A DNA stretch of 64,000 bases. Origin: Candidatus Poseidoniaceae archaeon. Its GTDB lineage: Archaea; Thermoplasmatota; Poseidoniia; Poseidoniales; Poseidoniaceae. Below are positions 44,794 to 54,287 of this stretch, in pieces. The DNA lies in contig JAOMTZ010000005.1 in the NCBI GenBank assembly GCA_028356125.1, forward strand, positions 34,889 through 98,888. Reading direction: 5' to 3'. The notes under the pieces are model-generated. The model was given only the letters and a program-made list of their open reading frames with translations. It had not been told where the DNA came from and searched no databases. Position 1 is the stretch's first letter. Every line of letters starts with the position of its first letter. A program made the translations under genes and the position numbers.

Positions 44794-45552
44794 ATGGAGC
44801 GCAACGGACTTGATAACCGCAACCGCGAAAGAAAAGTCGGTAATTGGGTTGGAGGGATTTCTTCATTCCTCCTGATTTCGTTTTTCTTAGTCCCAGCATA
44901 CTTACCAGCAGATAGCGTCCCTGAATTGTCAGGTCGGGCAAATGCATTCGACTACTATTCTGAAGACTCCTGGGGAAATATACAAAGTGATGATTCGAAG
45001 GAAGTGGGCCATAACCAAAGTGAACACGGAATATTCGCATGGGGAGATTTAGACCCATATGCTGCTTTTGTCTATGGATTTGGAGACTTAAATTGCCATA
45101 ACAAAGCTGAGCGTTCATGGGAGATAAATGGCAACCAAATGCCGGTATGTGTCAGAGATGTTGGGATATTCTTAGGACTCGCAATAGGTGGATTCTTATT
45201 CTCGAGAAGAGGTTTGAACCGGTGGACAATTAGGGATTCATTCCTTTCACTATGGCCAGACAATTACATGCAGAGTGTTTACAAAAACAATCGACGCACG
45301 TTAGCCATGCTAGCAATTGCAGGAATTTTTGTGTTACCTATGGCATTAGATGGTTTTTCTCAGTTGCTGTTTACTTCATACGAATCTAATGCTATACTGC
45401 GACTGGCTACTGGGGCACCATTTGGTATGTTCTTAGGGGCATTCATCGCAGCATCATTTTCAGCAAGGCCAGCGTTGTTCTCCCTAGACCCTACAAGAGT
45501 AATTCTTCCATCAGGCAGCCGTTTCCAGATACCTGTAAATGAAGAAGAGTGA
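44794..45552 (+). CDS. Membrane protein of unknown function
   Basis: 252 residues. A basic start precedes a first helix (FLLISFFLVPAYL), then an external region of about 75 residues with two cysteines (LNCHNKAE, PVCVRDVG), then three more helices (IFLGLAIGGFLFS, MLAIAGIFVLPMAL, FGMFLGAFIAASF). No family is recognised. It is divergent from 44736 and its stop abuts the stop of the thymidylate kinase gene. Confidence 0.65.
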   Translation: MERNGLDNRNRERKVGNWVGGISSFLLISFFLVPAYLPADSVPELSGRANAFDYYSEDSWGNIQSDDSKEVGHNQSEHGIFAWGDLDPYAAFVYGFGDLNCHNKAERSWEINGNQMPVCVRDVGIFLGLAIGGFLFSRRGLNRWTIRDSFLSLWPDNYMQSVYKNNRRTLAMLAIAGIFVLPMALDGFSQLLFTSYESNAILRLATGAPFGMFLGAFIAASFSARPALFSLDPTRVILPSGSRFQIPVNEEE

Positions 45553-46905
45553 TTACTTGGGTGGCTCAGTAGCCCACCAAATCAATAACTCTTCATCGCT
45601 AGAAGGAACAGGGCATTCTGCATGTCCGCTAGAAATCAAGTGTAACCTTTCGAATACATTCTTTACAGCACGACGAATTTGCAATGGGACTTTCCTGTCC
45701 TCTTTTTCGATAATTATCTCCTCTAGAGCATGCTTCCAATCTGTATCAGGATTAGATCTCCTCCAACTAGCAAGTGCCGACCTCAAAGGCCACATTGCCA
45801 AACACAAACGCCCATAGCCAAGTCTGCTTTTACGTAATTTGAACATCTGTGCTTCTGCAAATGGCACATGGCTCTGCTGTCGGTGTATCCACCTTTCCTG
45901 TTCCAGCCACTTAACCAACCTCTGAGTATGCCTTTTAGTAACCGAACGCACCGGACCTAACTGCCTGTGTAAAGTGGGAACATCAGTAGTATCTGTAAGG
46001 GACAATGTGCCCAGTATTGCCCAAGATGAATGCGCTATTGGACGTGCAGGGACATCACTTGATTTGGCCTTCTTCTCATCCCATTCATCCTCTGCAAGAT
46101 TCATCCACTGAGCAGGAGACATTCCATCCAACCAATCCTCAAGCAATGAGATATGTTGTGAAGGAGCTCCCGGTAGTCTTTGTTGAGTTTGGACCCCTGT
46201 TGTCAAACTCTTCAGAAGATGCCTGTCCACTTCATCACGGCTTACGTTTAGTGGCTCAGGCCTACGATTGAAAAACGTGCTAAGTACCTGTGATAGTTGT
46301 TTTTCTAAATCATCTAAACCGCTCTCATTCAATACCGGCCCCATAACAGTACTACGACTAAAAGGCGGAGGAGTCTCTATTTCGCCCGATAATATACCCT
46401 TGAAACCGGCACGGATTCGTGTCTGGATTTCAGTGGTTTCAAAGTATTCATGCTTTTGTCCAGCCATTCTAAGAGTGCCTGAATTTATCCGTTTCATCGC
46501 CTTTTTAGGGTCGCAGTCAATCCATATTACTAAATCAGGAATCATAGCCGCAGCATTCATTTTTGCAACCTGAGACAAACCTAATTCTCCAACTACACCT
46601 TGGTAAACTAGACTTGAATGGATATTACGGTCGGAAATTATCAGGTCCCCTTTCAACAATCTTGGTCTTATCCAAGTATGCGAATGATCGACTCTATCTG
46701 CAGCAAATAATCCAGCCTCTTCCAGGGGAGTGTAACCTCCCTTACTCACTGCATTAAGTGCCAATTTACCCAATTCACTATGTCTTCTAGGTTCGTGAGT
46801 AATATGCACATTTGGGAAGGCCATTCGATTGGCTAAATTCCCCAATATCCTAACGGCTTCACCTTTACCTGAACCATCGCCACCTTCGACGGTAATGAGG
46901 TACAT
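45553..46905 (-). CDS. tmk: Thymidylate kinase with large C-terminal extension
   Basis: 450 residues. Residues 1-205 are thymidylate kinase: P-loop VEGGDGSGKGE, ITHEPRR, FAADRVDH, SDRNIHSSLVYQG and a LID-like segment. It converts dTMP to dTDP with ATP. Normal enzymes are about 210 residues, while this one continues for 240 more with a helical, arginine-rich domain containing a possible winged-helix (VPTLHRQLGPVRSVTKRHTQRLVKWLEQERW). GGAGG lies ten bases before the ATG, overlapping the end of the upstream gene 46908. Confidence 0.88.
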   Translation of the reverse strand: MYLITVEGGDGSGKGEAVRILGNLANRMAFPNVHITHEPRRHSELGKLALNAVSKGGYTPLEEAGLFAADRVDHSHTWIRPRLLKGDLIISDRNIHSSLVYQGVVGELGLSQVAKMNAAAMIPDLVIWIDCDPKKAMKRINSGTLRMAGQKHEYFETTEIQTRIRAGFKGILSGEIETPPPFSRSTVMGPVLNESGLDDLEKQLSQVLSTFFNRRPEPLNVSRDEVDRHLLKSLTTGVQTQQRLPGAPSQHISLLEDWLDGMSPAQWMNLAEDEWDEKKAKSSDVPARPIAHSSWAILGTLSLTDTTDVPTLHRQLGPVRSVTKRHTQRLVKWLEQERWIHRQQSHVPFAEAQMFKLRKSRLGYGRLCLAMWPLRSALASWRRSNPDTDWKHALEEIIIEKEDRKVPLQIRRAVKNVFERLHLISSGHAECPVPSSDEELLIWWATEPPK

Positions 46906-46907
46906 TG

Positions 46908-47786
46908 TCAGAATACCTCCAGTCCTTTCTGGTCTTCGAACTCGTCTCTATTGAGCATTAGTAGTACCATGCTTAGAAGAATCAAAGCTGGACCGAATAT
47001 TATCAGTCCTCTGCTGAACAGCGCTATCCAACAGAATGCTTGCGTCCTTCTGTAACGCTTTTTCCTCTTAATTTCAAAGGATGCATGAACGCCAACAAGA
47101 GCGCATCCAATTGTGAATAGGCCTTCGAATGTCGCTAATGCAACCGCATTTTCTAAAGACCAACCCTCGGTTTCTGAACGCTCATCTTTGAACCTTTCAC
47201 CATCCCCTTCAACCATTGTTATAGGCGATATGCCAATCGGTTCTGGGGTGAAATACAGTATCACTGTGGTGTAATTCTCTTTTGAAACATGTAATTCGTA
47301 GTCTTTCACAGAAACTGCATCAATTACGTATCTACCGTTGGAATCAGAAAAACTGCTTTTGATAGTTGAACCGGTATCTCCATCAACGAGTTCAATTGAT
47401 ACTAATTCGACAGGGTTTCCATCTTGGTCTAGAACCATACCGTGTAAATCAAGGGCATCGTTGGTATTGAATATTGATGAGTTCAGTAATCCAGAAGGGT
47501 TACCTTGTAAAATTAGAGTTCCCGACAAAATCCCCATTATTGCCCCAATCATTACCAAGGCTGCTGCGATTTTCCTTCTGCGGTCTCCATCTGAAGGAAG
47601 GTAGTCATCCATATCTAAGAATTCTGACTCTTCTTTTTGAGGAACCTGCACAACAATTTCTTGTTCTGCCTTGCGTTCTCTTCTTTTAGAAGCGATTCGA
47701 GAATTTACCAACTTTGATTGCACCCTTTGGCGCAATGCTGCAAGCCGGTTATCTTTGTCATCGCTGATATTTACTCCCCCGGCCAA
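46908..47786 (-). CDS. Membrane protein with carboxypeptidase-regulatory-like domain
   Basis: 292 residues starting at TTG (no in-frame ATG until about residue 58). A basic cytoplasmic start (1-70) precedes a helix (ALVMIGAIMGILSGTLIL). A beta-sandwich domain follows (DLHGMVLDQDGNPVELVSIELVDGD ... DSNGRYVIDAVSVKDYELHVSKENY), the pattern of CarboxypepD_reg domains. Two further helices come at the C-terminus. It displays a small Ig-like fold outside the cell; the ligand is unknown. The stop lies three bases before the tmk start, so the two are co-transcribed. Confidence 0.72.
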   Translation of the reverse strand: MAGGVNISDDKDNRLAALRQRVQSKLVNSRIASKRRERKAEQEIVVQVPQKEESEFLDMDDYLPSDGDRRRKIAAALVMIGAIMGILSGTLILQGNPSGLLNSSIFNTNDALDLHGMVLDQDGNPVELVSIELVDGDTGSTIKSSFSDSNGRYVIDAVSVKDYELHVSKENYTTVILYFTPEPIGISPITMVEGDGERFKDERSETEGWSLENAVALATFEGLFTIGCALVGVHASFEIKRKKRYRRTQAFCWIALFSRGLIIFGPALILLSMVLLMLNRDEFEDQKGLEVF

Positions 47787-47810
47787 GTTAGCGGAGGTCG
47801 TGCGCGGATT

Positions 47811-48962
47811 TCACCCCTCCCCTCGGTTATCCGCGAAAATTAGCCACACTAGATTACCCCAAACGAGCAAAATGCATACTACAAGAAGTATTCCAATAAC
47901 CATTTCACTATCGTCTTGACTTTCTTCTAATTCCTCATTTTCTTCGACTAATTCTGGTTCAGAATCAATTTCTTCTAACTCGCCGTCATCAATCACCCTG
48001 ACATTAGACCAAGAGCCTGTTAGCAGACCAGACTCTAGAATGAATCCGATTTTGCCCAAAGACTCTGCACTTACTTTGTCAGCGGTGTCATTGTGAGTGT
48101 GCCAATGGCCGCCTAAATATGATGCATTCTCTCCATATCTAGTATCGATTATGTCAATTGCAGGGATGCCTAAGTCATGTGCGGGCACGTGATCATCGTA
48201 TATCCCGTCTGTTCTTTCGAAATCGAAATAATTTGAAGGACCTAATTCGCAGACTTCATCCAAAAATAGTATTTTTTCTTCAGTTCTATCCCATAGGCTG
48301 GAATTACCAGGATAAGTTTTTCGAATTGTCAAATCTGAGTCACCAATCATATCGACCAAAATGAAAGATTCTATCGAATCAGCTTCCTCTTGGGTTAAAT
48401 TTTCACCCCACGCCTTGGCTCCTAAAATCCATCCTGCTTGACTGTTGTAATCTCCTTGATCTTCACCATCTGTGAAGAATAAGGTTACTTCATGGGACAA
48501 ATTCATAGAAGGGATGTGCCTTGCTAATTCGATTAGTACCGCCACACCACTCGCACCATCATTTGCACCATCGATTGGCTCATCATGGCGGCTCTCATTC
48601 CAATCTTTATCGCCGGCAGACCTAGAATCGTAATGAGCAGCGAACATTACAGTAGAGCCGGCTCCTTTGTTCCATGTCGCATACAAATTAGTCAAGACCA
48701 TTCCGTTAACATGATGGGTGGATTCGGTAATGTGCCAACCTGTAAGGTTGGATTTTATCGATTCACGCAATTCAGAACTTGCTGCTGAACCGGGGATTCT
48801 AGGGCCCAAAGATGTCTGGAATCCTACTGATTCATTTGCAAGATTGCCATCAAAGGATAGTTGGCAACCTAAAGGCGCTTCAGTGCCTTCTTGAGCTCCA
48901 GAAATTGACAAAGTTGGAGCAATTACAAGAAGTGCCAAAACTAGCGCAATTCCCATTCGCAT
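47811..48962 (-). CDS. Secreted M28-family zinc aminopeptidase with C-terminal anchor
   Basis: About 383 residues from ATG 48962. The track GTG 48974 is four codons upstream, but a TATTAAATA box (48985-48993) is about 27 bases before ATG 48962, favouring a leaderless start there. After a signal peptide come M28 zinc-site motifs: AAHYDSRSAGD, GANDGASGVAVLIELAR, FFTDGEDQGD, and VDMIGDSDL. An acidic linker and helix (VIGILLVVCILLVWGNLVWLIF) hold it at the membrane. It releases N-terminal amino acids from peptides outside the cell, complementing the window's other exoproteases. Confidence 0.9.
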   Translation of the reverse strand: MRMGIALVLALLVIAPTLSISGAQEGTEAPLGCQLSFDGNLANESVGFQTSLGPRIPGSAASSELRESIKSNLTGWHITESTHHVNGMVLTNLYATWNKGAGSTVMFAAHYDSRSAGDKDWNESRHDEPIDGANDGASGVAVLIELARHIPSMNLSHEVTLFFTDGEDQGDYNSQAGWILGAKAWGENLTQEEADSIESFILVDMIGDSDLTIRKTYPGNSSLWDRTEEKILFLDEVCELGPSNYFDFERTDGIYDDHVPAHDLGIPAIDIIDTRYGENASYLGGHWHTHNDTADKVSAESLGKIGFILESGLLTGSWSNVRVIDDGELEEIDSEPELVEENEELEESQDDSEMVIGILLVVCILLVWGNLVWLIFADNRGEG

Positions 48963-48984
48963 TGATGATGCCACATTCGCCGAC

Positions 48985-48993
48985 TATTAAATA
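48985..48993 (-). promoter_or_regulatory. TATA box of the M28 peptidase gene
   Basis: TATTAAATA (minus strand TATTTAATA) is centred 27 bases before ATG 48962, as expected for a leaderless archaeal gene. Confidence 0.45.
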
Positions 48994-49051
48994 CCTCATT
49001 TGAACTCGGTTATTTGTAATGCAGTGATGCGTTTCCCTAAAGGTGTGTTAA

Positions 49052-52000
49052 ATGTCCGAACCGTGCTCTACTCGTGCTTACACACTTCTCCTAATATTCA
49101 TGCTCTCTGCAATGTCTCCAATGGCATCTGCAGACCCGGCTGAAGAACCTGCTCTTGAACCAGATGAATTCACCCCCGTGTTTGCAGATATAGATGACTT
49201 TACGCCTACTGGAGCTCACCCCTACATGATCCCAGATAGTAATGAATCACTTTACAGTGCTACAAGATTGATGAAACAATCATGGGTTGATGAGGGAATG
49301 CCTGGCGTTGAAATCGCAACATCACCACAAGCAAAAACTAGCGGTAGGGCGTGCACACCATACGGCGAAGGAGACACTGCTACTGTTCCAACCTCCGGTG
49401 GCTCAATTGATGTAACCATCGAAAAAACAACTTCAACAGCCGCATTCATGGTTCAGACCGGAAGGACTGTTTCTTCTACTGTCCTGAACAACTGGGCAAG
49501 CACTTGGGATTCAACAGTATATCCAACTCTAATGACTTACTTTGGGAAAGACTACTTCGACGGTAGAGGAATTGCCGCCCCAGACGTGGATAACAATTGC
49601 CAGATTGAAATTGTAATCTATGCAATTGATGGCGCATACAATATTGGAGGGTATTTCTCACCAGGTATGTCTTCTTCAAGAGAAGCAATTTTCATAGATA
49701 TTGATGATGCTCCTCTCGCATGGTCGAAGGTTATACTAGCTCACGAACTTCAACACTTAATGCACAATGCTCTCGACCCGTATGAGAATTTGTGGATAGA
49801 TGAAGGAGCAGCAGACATGGCTGCTTTCCTTTGCTTTGGAGGTTCATCAACCCTTTACGGGCACGTCAATGCTTGGACTACTGCTAGTGAAATATCTGTT
49901 CGTTGGTGGAATCAAAGAATCGCAGATTATGGAGGGGGCTTCATTTTCCTACTGTATTTAGCAGACCACCTTGGTGGAGGTCCAGCGATTAGAAAACTAG
50001 CTCAGGATTCATCTACTGGGGCTTCTGGAATAGAAGACCTTGCTAGAAATCCAATTGGAGCCACACCTGGAGTTATAGGTCGTGATTTCATAGACATATA
50101 CACAAATTTCACTATTGCTGCCACCCTAGATAGCGATCAAGGAATTTATGGGATGTCTAACCTTTACATGACTCCTGCATGCGGATCGAGTGACTTCTGT
50201 AGAATACAACCTGCTGACACCAATAGCGATTGGATTGGGCCTTGGTCATCCACTGGTAACACAGTTGAAGGCTGGGGTGTTCAAGTCTTCAAATTCACAC
50301 CTGGTTCAGCATCACCTGCACCTCTTACCATGCGCTTTACTGGAGACGTTCCTGGAATGGATGGAGTAATAATGAGTAGAGCGTCTGCTGATGGCATCTA
50401 TACTCGCTCGGACATAAATTTCAATGGAGCAGTTGGTACTGCATTAGTACCAGGATTTGGAAACTTAACCGATGAAATTTGGGCAATAACATGGTATGCT
50501 GCGAACAAGGGTGACTGCGATTACACATCTTGTGGAGGATCTTACCCTCAAGCAGTAATCGATGTGGAAGCTGCTCGTATTACATCTCCTGCTACTTTGA
50601 GCCTTAATTCTACAGTTCTCGCAGATAGAGATGGAGATTCTCTGATAGATACTGCTGAGATTGAATTTAACGTTCTTTCAAATGCATTCTTCGAGGATTT
50701 GGATGTTGAGATCCAAGTACTAAATTCATCGGGTATTGTTCTTGATACAATGGAAACTAGAGTGCAAGCAGGTGGAGGAGTTGATGTATCTACTAAGTTC
50801 TGGTACACTGCCAAAGATAGCGAAGTACATACCTTCCATCTGACTATGAGAGATATGCTAGGAGATTTGATTGACAATACTCAAACCGGTGCACTGTTCA
50901 TGGATAACATGAAGCCTGTATCCAACGCAAGCATCGATACAGTCGATGCCCAAACATGGGACAATATTCAATTCGTAGGAAATGGATTCGATGCATGGGG
51001 ACTCTCTCTGGCAAACAACACATTACCTTACTTAGACGCCCCTGTTGCGTATGCATGGGATTTCGATGACGGTAACACCTCATCTCTCAAGAGTCCTGTT
51101 CGGCCATATCTTGAAGTCGGCCAATACAATGCCTCACTAAGAGTAATGGACCAAGGAGGAACTTGGTCTCAATCTGATGTCAAGTCGATCAACATCACTG
51201 ACACGACCCTACCAAATCCAATAATCACTGTTAATGGCCTTATTATTGAGGATAACATTTCGATTCTAACTGGACAAATTGTTCAATTTAGTGCTGGAAG
51301 GACTACTGACAATGTCCCCGTAAATAATCTACAATTTACCTGGGACTGGGGAGATGGTGAATTAGAAGGCGGAAAAGGTGTTTCTTCCGCATACCACCTG
51401 TGGGCTGATGGATTAACTGCAGTCACAACATATAACCTAACTTTGACAGTTGATGATGGAGTTAACACTGCTTCCAAAATCATTCAAGTATTCGTAAACA
51501 ACCGTGCACCGGGACAGATAAATTCTGATGTGATAATTACTGAGACATTTACCGCCACAATGCTACCAAATGTGTTTGAAGATGAAGACGGAGTATTGGT
51601 TGAATGGAATTGGAATTTCGATGAAGGAGTAAATCTTGATGGTGGAATCGTTGACAGAACTGACCTTTTCGTTGAGATGATGTCAGCCAACCAAAACCCA
51701 ATGGCTGCATGGTCCACACCTGGAATCAAATTAGTCAATATCACTGTCTTAGATAACGACGGGGCACCTGCAAGTGCTCAAATGACGGTACAGGTATTGA
51801 ATCAACTACCCGTAGCACAATTCACTGTACGTGACTCAGGCTCAGCCGGCAGTCCAATTATTGACTTCAGAATAGATGACGGCCAAGTTGATGTGCCTTA
51901 CACATTTGATGGAAGGTCGAGTTTTGACCCGGATGGGCAAGTTGGAGATTCAACTGACTTGACATTTAACTGGACATTCTCTGATGGTACAACCTCTGAA

Positions 52001-53230
52001 CAATCTCTGGTCACTCATAACTTCTCAACCCCCGGTGAACACTTTGTAACCCTGTATGTGATAGACGAGAATGGAATGTCCAGCGAACAAAGAACACTAT
52101 CTATTAGAATTCAAAACCCTAAGCCAGTGATCTCTGTCAAGATATTCGATGTTTGGTTTGATGACGAGTTAGTCACTTCAACAACCCCGACTCCAGAAGG
52201 GTCATCTTTCGACTATTCGCATACTTTTGATGATGAAGGAAATGTGGTCACAACCCCAGACCAGGTACTATACTTCGACTCAATAGGAACAAGAGACGGA
52301 GATAGATCATACGAAGGGAGATTCGTACCGCTTGAATCTAATAACTCTGATTGGAATGGAATTGTAGAATATTCTTGGGACTTTGGAGATGCCACTCCAA
52401 TTTCACATGAACCAATGCCTTGGCATTCTTTCGAAAGACCAGGGACATACAAGGTATCTTTGACTGTAAGAGATTCATACTTGACTGGTGATGTCACTAG
52501 AGCTACTTTCACGGTAGTAGTGAACCAACCTCCGGTCATCGGTGATTTCGACATAGTGGAAACAATCTATGTTGGTGATTCGATAGTTCTGGATGCCAAC
52601 ATTACAGACGCTGAAGATATTTCTGAATATGTTATTTGGAGAGATCTAGATGTTAATGACGGATTACACACCGATAGAGACGAAAGAATCTCTTCCAACA
52701 TTATTGTTCGATGGGAATTTGATGTCAACTTTGATGATGACGGAAACGAAGATACTGCTGATGATTGGATAACACCATCAGGTGCTGATGGCATTAGAGT
52801 TGCTGCAAGTTGGGATGTTGAAGGAATAACAATTGTCAGAGTATCTGTGTGCGATGGAATGGGCGTCTGCGTAGAAAAAGATACTGAGCTAACAATTCTG
52901 GCTAAAGAAGACGCTGAAACAAGTCTCTCTGACTTCTCTGTCCAGGATTGGCAAGATTGGTTGGTAGATGCTAGCGGTGAATCGATGGTAATCCTAGCAC
53001 TAATTGTTGCAGTCTTAGTTCTTGGATGGGCAGTAATGCGTAGCCCTACTGAGATTGAAGAAGATGCTGAACAAGCTGCAGCGACATACGAAGTTGATGA
53101 AGTTCAATCTTATGGAGGCGTTCTTGGGATGGACCAGCATACACCTCCTCCTGCCCCTGGCATTCTCTCGAAAGATGAACGCCGGAGTGACTCTTCTGGC
53201 TACATTAGGCCACTCAGAAGAAGACGCTGA
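49052..53230 (+). CDS. Giant secreted metalloprotease (M30-like) with PKD-type domains and anchor
   Basis: 1392 residues. A signal peptide (about 1-28) and propeptide-like region come first. The protease domain has ILAHELQHLMHNALDPYENLWIDEGAAD: HExxH at about 231-235 with the third ligand in DEGAA, resembling hyicolysin-type M30 enzymes. Several PKD-type Ig domains follow from about residue 640 (YAWDFDDGNTSS, FTWDWGDGE, FNWTFSDGTTSE, YSWDFGDATP). A helix near 1312-1330 (VILALIVAVLVLGWAV) anchors it and the short tail is Pro-rich. It degrades external protein. AAAGGTG lies six bases before the ATG. Confidence 0.88.
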   Translation: MSEPCSTRAYTLLLIFMLSAMSPMASADPAEEPALEPDEFTPVFADIDDFTPTGAHPYMIPDSNESLYSATRLMKQSWVDEGMPGVEIATSPQAKTSGRACTPYGEGDTATVPTSGGSIDVTIEKTTSTAAFMVQTGRTVSSTVLNNWASTWDSTVYPTLMTYFGKDYFDGRGIAAPDVDNNCQIEIVIYAIDGAYNIGGYFSPGMSSSREAIFIDIDDAPLAWSKVILAHELQHLMHNALDPYENLWIDEGAADMAAFLCFGGSSTLYGHVNAWTTASEISVRWWNQRIADYGGGFIFLLYLADHLGGGPAIRKLAQDSSTGASGIEDLARNPIGATPGVIGRDFIDIYTNFTIAATLDSDQGIYGMSNLYMTPACGSSDFCRIQPADTNSDWIGPWSSTGNTVEGWGVQVFKFTPGSASPAPLTMRFTGDVPGMDGVIMSRASADGIYTRSDINFNGAVGTALVPGFGNLTDEIWAITWYAANKGDCDYTSCGGSYPQAVIDVEAARITSPATLSLNSTVLADRDGDSLIDTAEIEFNVLSNAFFEDLDVEIQVLNSSGIVLDTMETRVQAGGGVDVSTKFWYTAKDSEVHTFHLTMRDMLGDLIDNTQTGALFMDNMKPVSNASIDTVDAQTWDNIQFVGNGFDAWGLSLANNTLPYLDAPVAYAWDFDDGNTSSLKSPVRPYLEVGQYNASLRVMDQGGTWSQSDVKSINITDTTLPNPIITVNGLIIEDNISILTGQIVQFSAGRTTDNVPVNNLQFTWDWGDGELEGGKGVSSAYHLWADGLTAVTTYNLTLTVDDGVNTASKIIQVFVNNRAPGQINSDVIITETFTATMLPNVFEDEDGVLVEWNWNFDEGVNLDGGIVDRTDLFVEMMSANQNPMAAWSTPGIKLVNITVLDNDGAPASAQMTVQVLNQLPVAQFTVRDSGSAGSPIIDFRIDDGQVDVPYTFDGRSSFDPDGQVGDSTDLTFNWTFSDGTTSEQSLVTHNFSTPGEHFVTLYVIDENGMSSEQRTLSIRIQNPKPVISVKIFDVWFDDELVTSTTPTPEGSSFDYSHTFDDEGNVVTTPDQVLYFDSIGTRDGDRSYEGRFVPLESNNSDWNGIVEYSWDFGDATPISHEPMPWHSFERPGTYKVSLTVRDSYLTGDVTRATFTVVVNQPPVIGDFDIVETIYVGDSIVLDANITDAEDISEYVIWRDLDVNDGLHTDRDERISSNIIVRWEFDVNFDDDGNEDTADDWITPSGADGIRVAASWDVEGITIVRVSVCDGMGVCVEKDTELTILAKEDAETSLSDFSVQDWQDWLVDASGESMVILALIVAVLVLGWAVMRSPTEIEEDAEQAAATYEVDEVQSYGGVLGMDQHTPPPAPGILSKDERRSDSSGYIRPLRRRR

Positions 53231-53263
53231 AGGTAAAGGAGATTAACCTCCGACCATACCTTA

Positions 53264-53278
53264 CCCTCCGTAGGAGGG
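53264..53278 (+). promoter_or_regulatory. Hairpin containing the ribosome-binding site of gene 53286
   Basis: ACCCTCC and GGAGGGT pair perfectly around a GTA loop (bases 53263-53279). The 3' arm is the GGAGGG ribosome-binding site, seven bases before ATG 53286. It could hide the site until opened, or end the upstream transcript. Confidence 0.45.
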
Positions 53279-53285
53279 TGTGAGC

Positions 53286-54287
53286 ATGAGAATTAGGCTA
53301 GCGATATTTTTGGCTCTAGTATTCATGATACCAATGATCACACCTACTGAACTGTCTCCAATCAGAGAGGCAGCAGCAGAATCAAATTGTGACGGTGGCG
53401 AATTTGTCACTCCGAATTGGAACAAAACCGTCGAAAGACACGCCAAAGTACCCAATTTGAAGGACTTTGAAAACGACTATGCAAAAAACAAAAGAAATCG
53501 TGACCGAGATAATGACGATGATGAAGAGCAAGATGATGATGATGAAGAAATCCTCTACGACGGACCAGAAGAAGACTGGATGTCATTTGGTTTTGATAAC
53601 GAACTATCATTACTCAGGGAGGATTTCCAAACTACAATGTTGATTGGCAATGATGCTGTTGGAACTCTGACAGTAAACCTGGACCACGAAAGACGCACTA
53701 CTATTTGCGTAACTATAGAGACTACAAATAATTCCTATAACCCATCTGCAGACGTTTATCTGATGACTGACACTCAATATGACCGCTATACTGCTGCATA
53801 CGATGTTGAACATGGCGCCTGGGGAGGCAGAAGTTACGAAGCCGAATTAAACGAAATTGCTCCGGAGTGGAGAAGTTTCAACGTAGCAGGCTGGCAAACT
53901 TTCAGAGACTCACACCAGTATGAAGATATCAAAGAGGTATCTTTCTCCGTGTCATTAGATGGACCTGAAATTAGCAGTGGTCTTTTCGGTGGAGATACAA
54001 ACCAATATTTCAACATAGTAATAGACAACACAAATAATTCCCATTCAGGAGATGCATTGCCTGAAACCACTATTGCTGCATATGTATCTGTTGTTTCAGA
54101 AGAAAGATCGACAATACTACCAAACTGGACAGTATCACTAGTTTGTTGTGGATTAATGATAGCAACAATGGTGATTCCAATTCTCATGAACAAGCGCTAC
54201 ATGGAAGCTGGATTAAGCCTAACTTCTGAAAATCAACAACTCGACAAAGGCTTAGTTCCGTCATTGGAACAGACTGAGAATAATTAG
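53286..54287 (+). CDS. Secreted/membrane-anchored acidic protein of unknown function
   Basis: About 333 residues from ATG 53286; the track GTG 53280 overlaps the GGAGGG ribosome-binding motif. A signal peptide (to about AAAES) precedes a low-complexity stretch rich in Asp, Glu, Lys and Arg (about 60-90). A beta-rich domain follows (MLIGNDAVGTLTVNLDHERRTTICV, VYLMTDTQYDRYTAAYDVE, YFNIVIDNTNN), resembling emp24/GOLD-like or C2-like sandwiches only loosely. A helix (WTVSLVCCGLMIATMVIPIL) and a cytoplasmic tail end it. No catalytic motif is seen. Convergent with aroD, overlapping by 4 bases. Confidence 0.75.
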   Translation: MRIRLAIFLALVFMIPMITPTELSPIREAAAESNCDGGEFVTPNWNKTVERHAKVPNLKDFENDYAKNKRNRDRDNDDDEEQDDDDEEILYDGPEEDWMSFGFDNELSLLREDFQTTMLIGNDAVGTLTVNLDHERRTTICVTIETTNNSYNPSADVYLMTDTQYDRYTAAYDVEHGAWGGRSYEAELNEIAPEWRSFNVAGWQTFRDSHQYEDIKEVSFSVSLDGPEISSGLFGGDTNQYFNIVIDNTNNSHSGDALPETTIAAYVSVVSEERSTILPNWTVSLVCCGLMIATMVIPILMNKRYMEAGLSLTSENQQLDKGLVPSLEQTENN

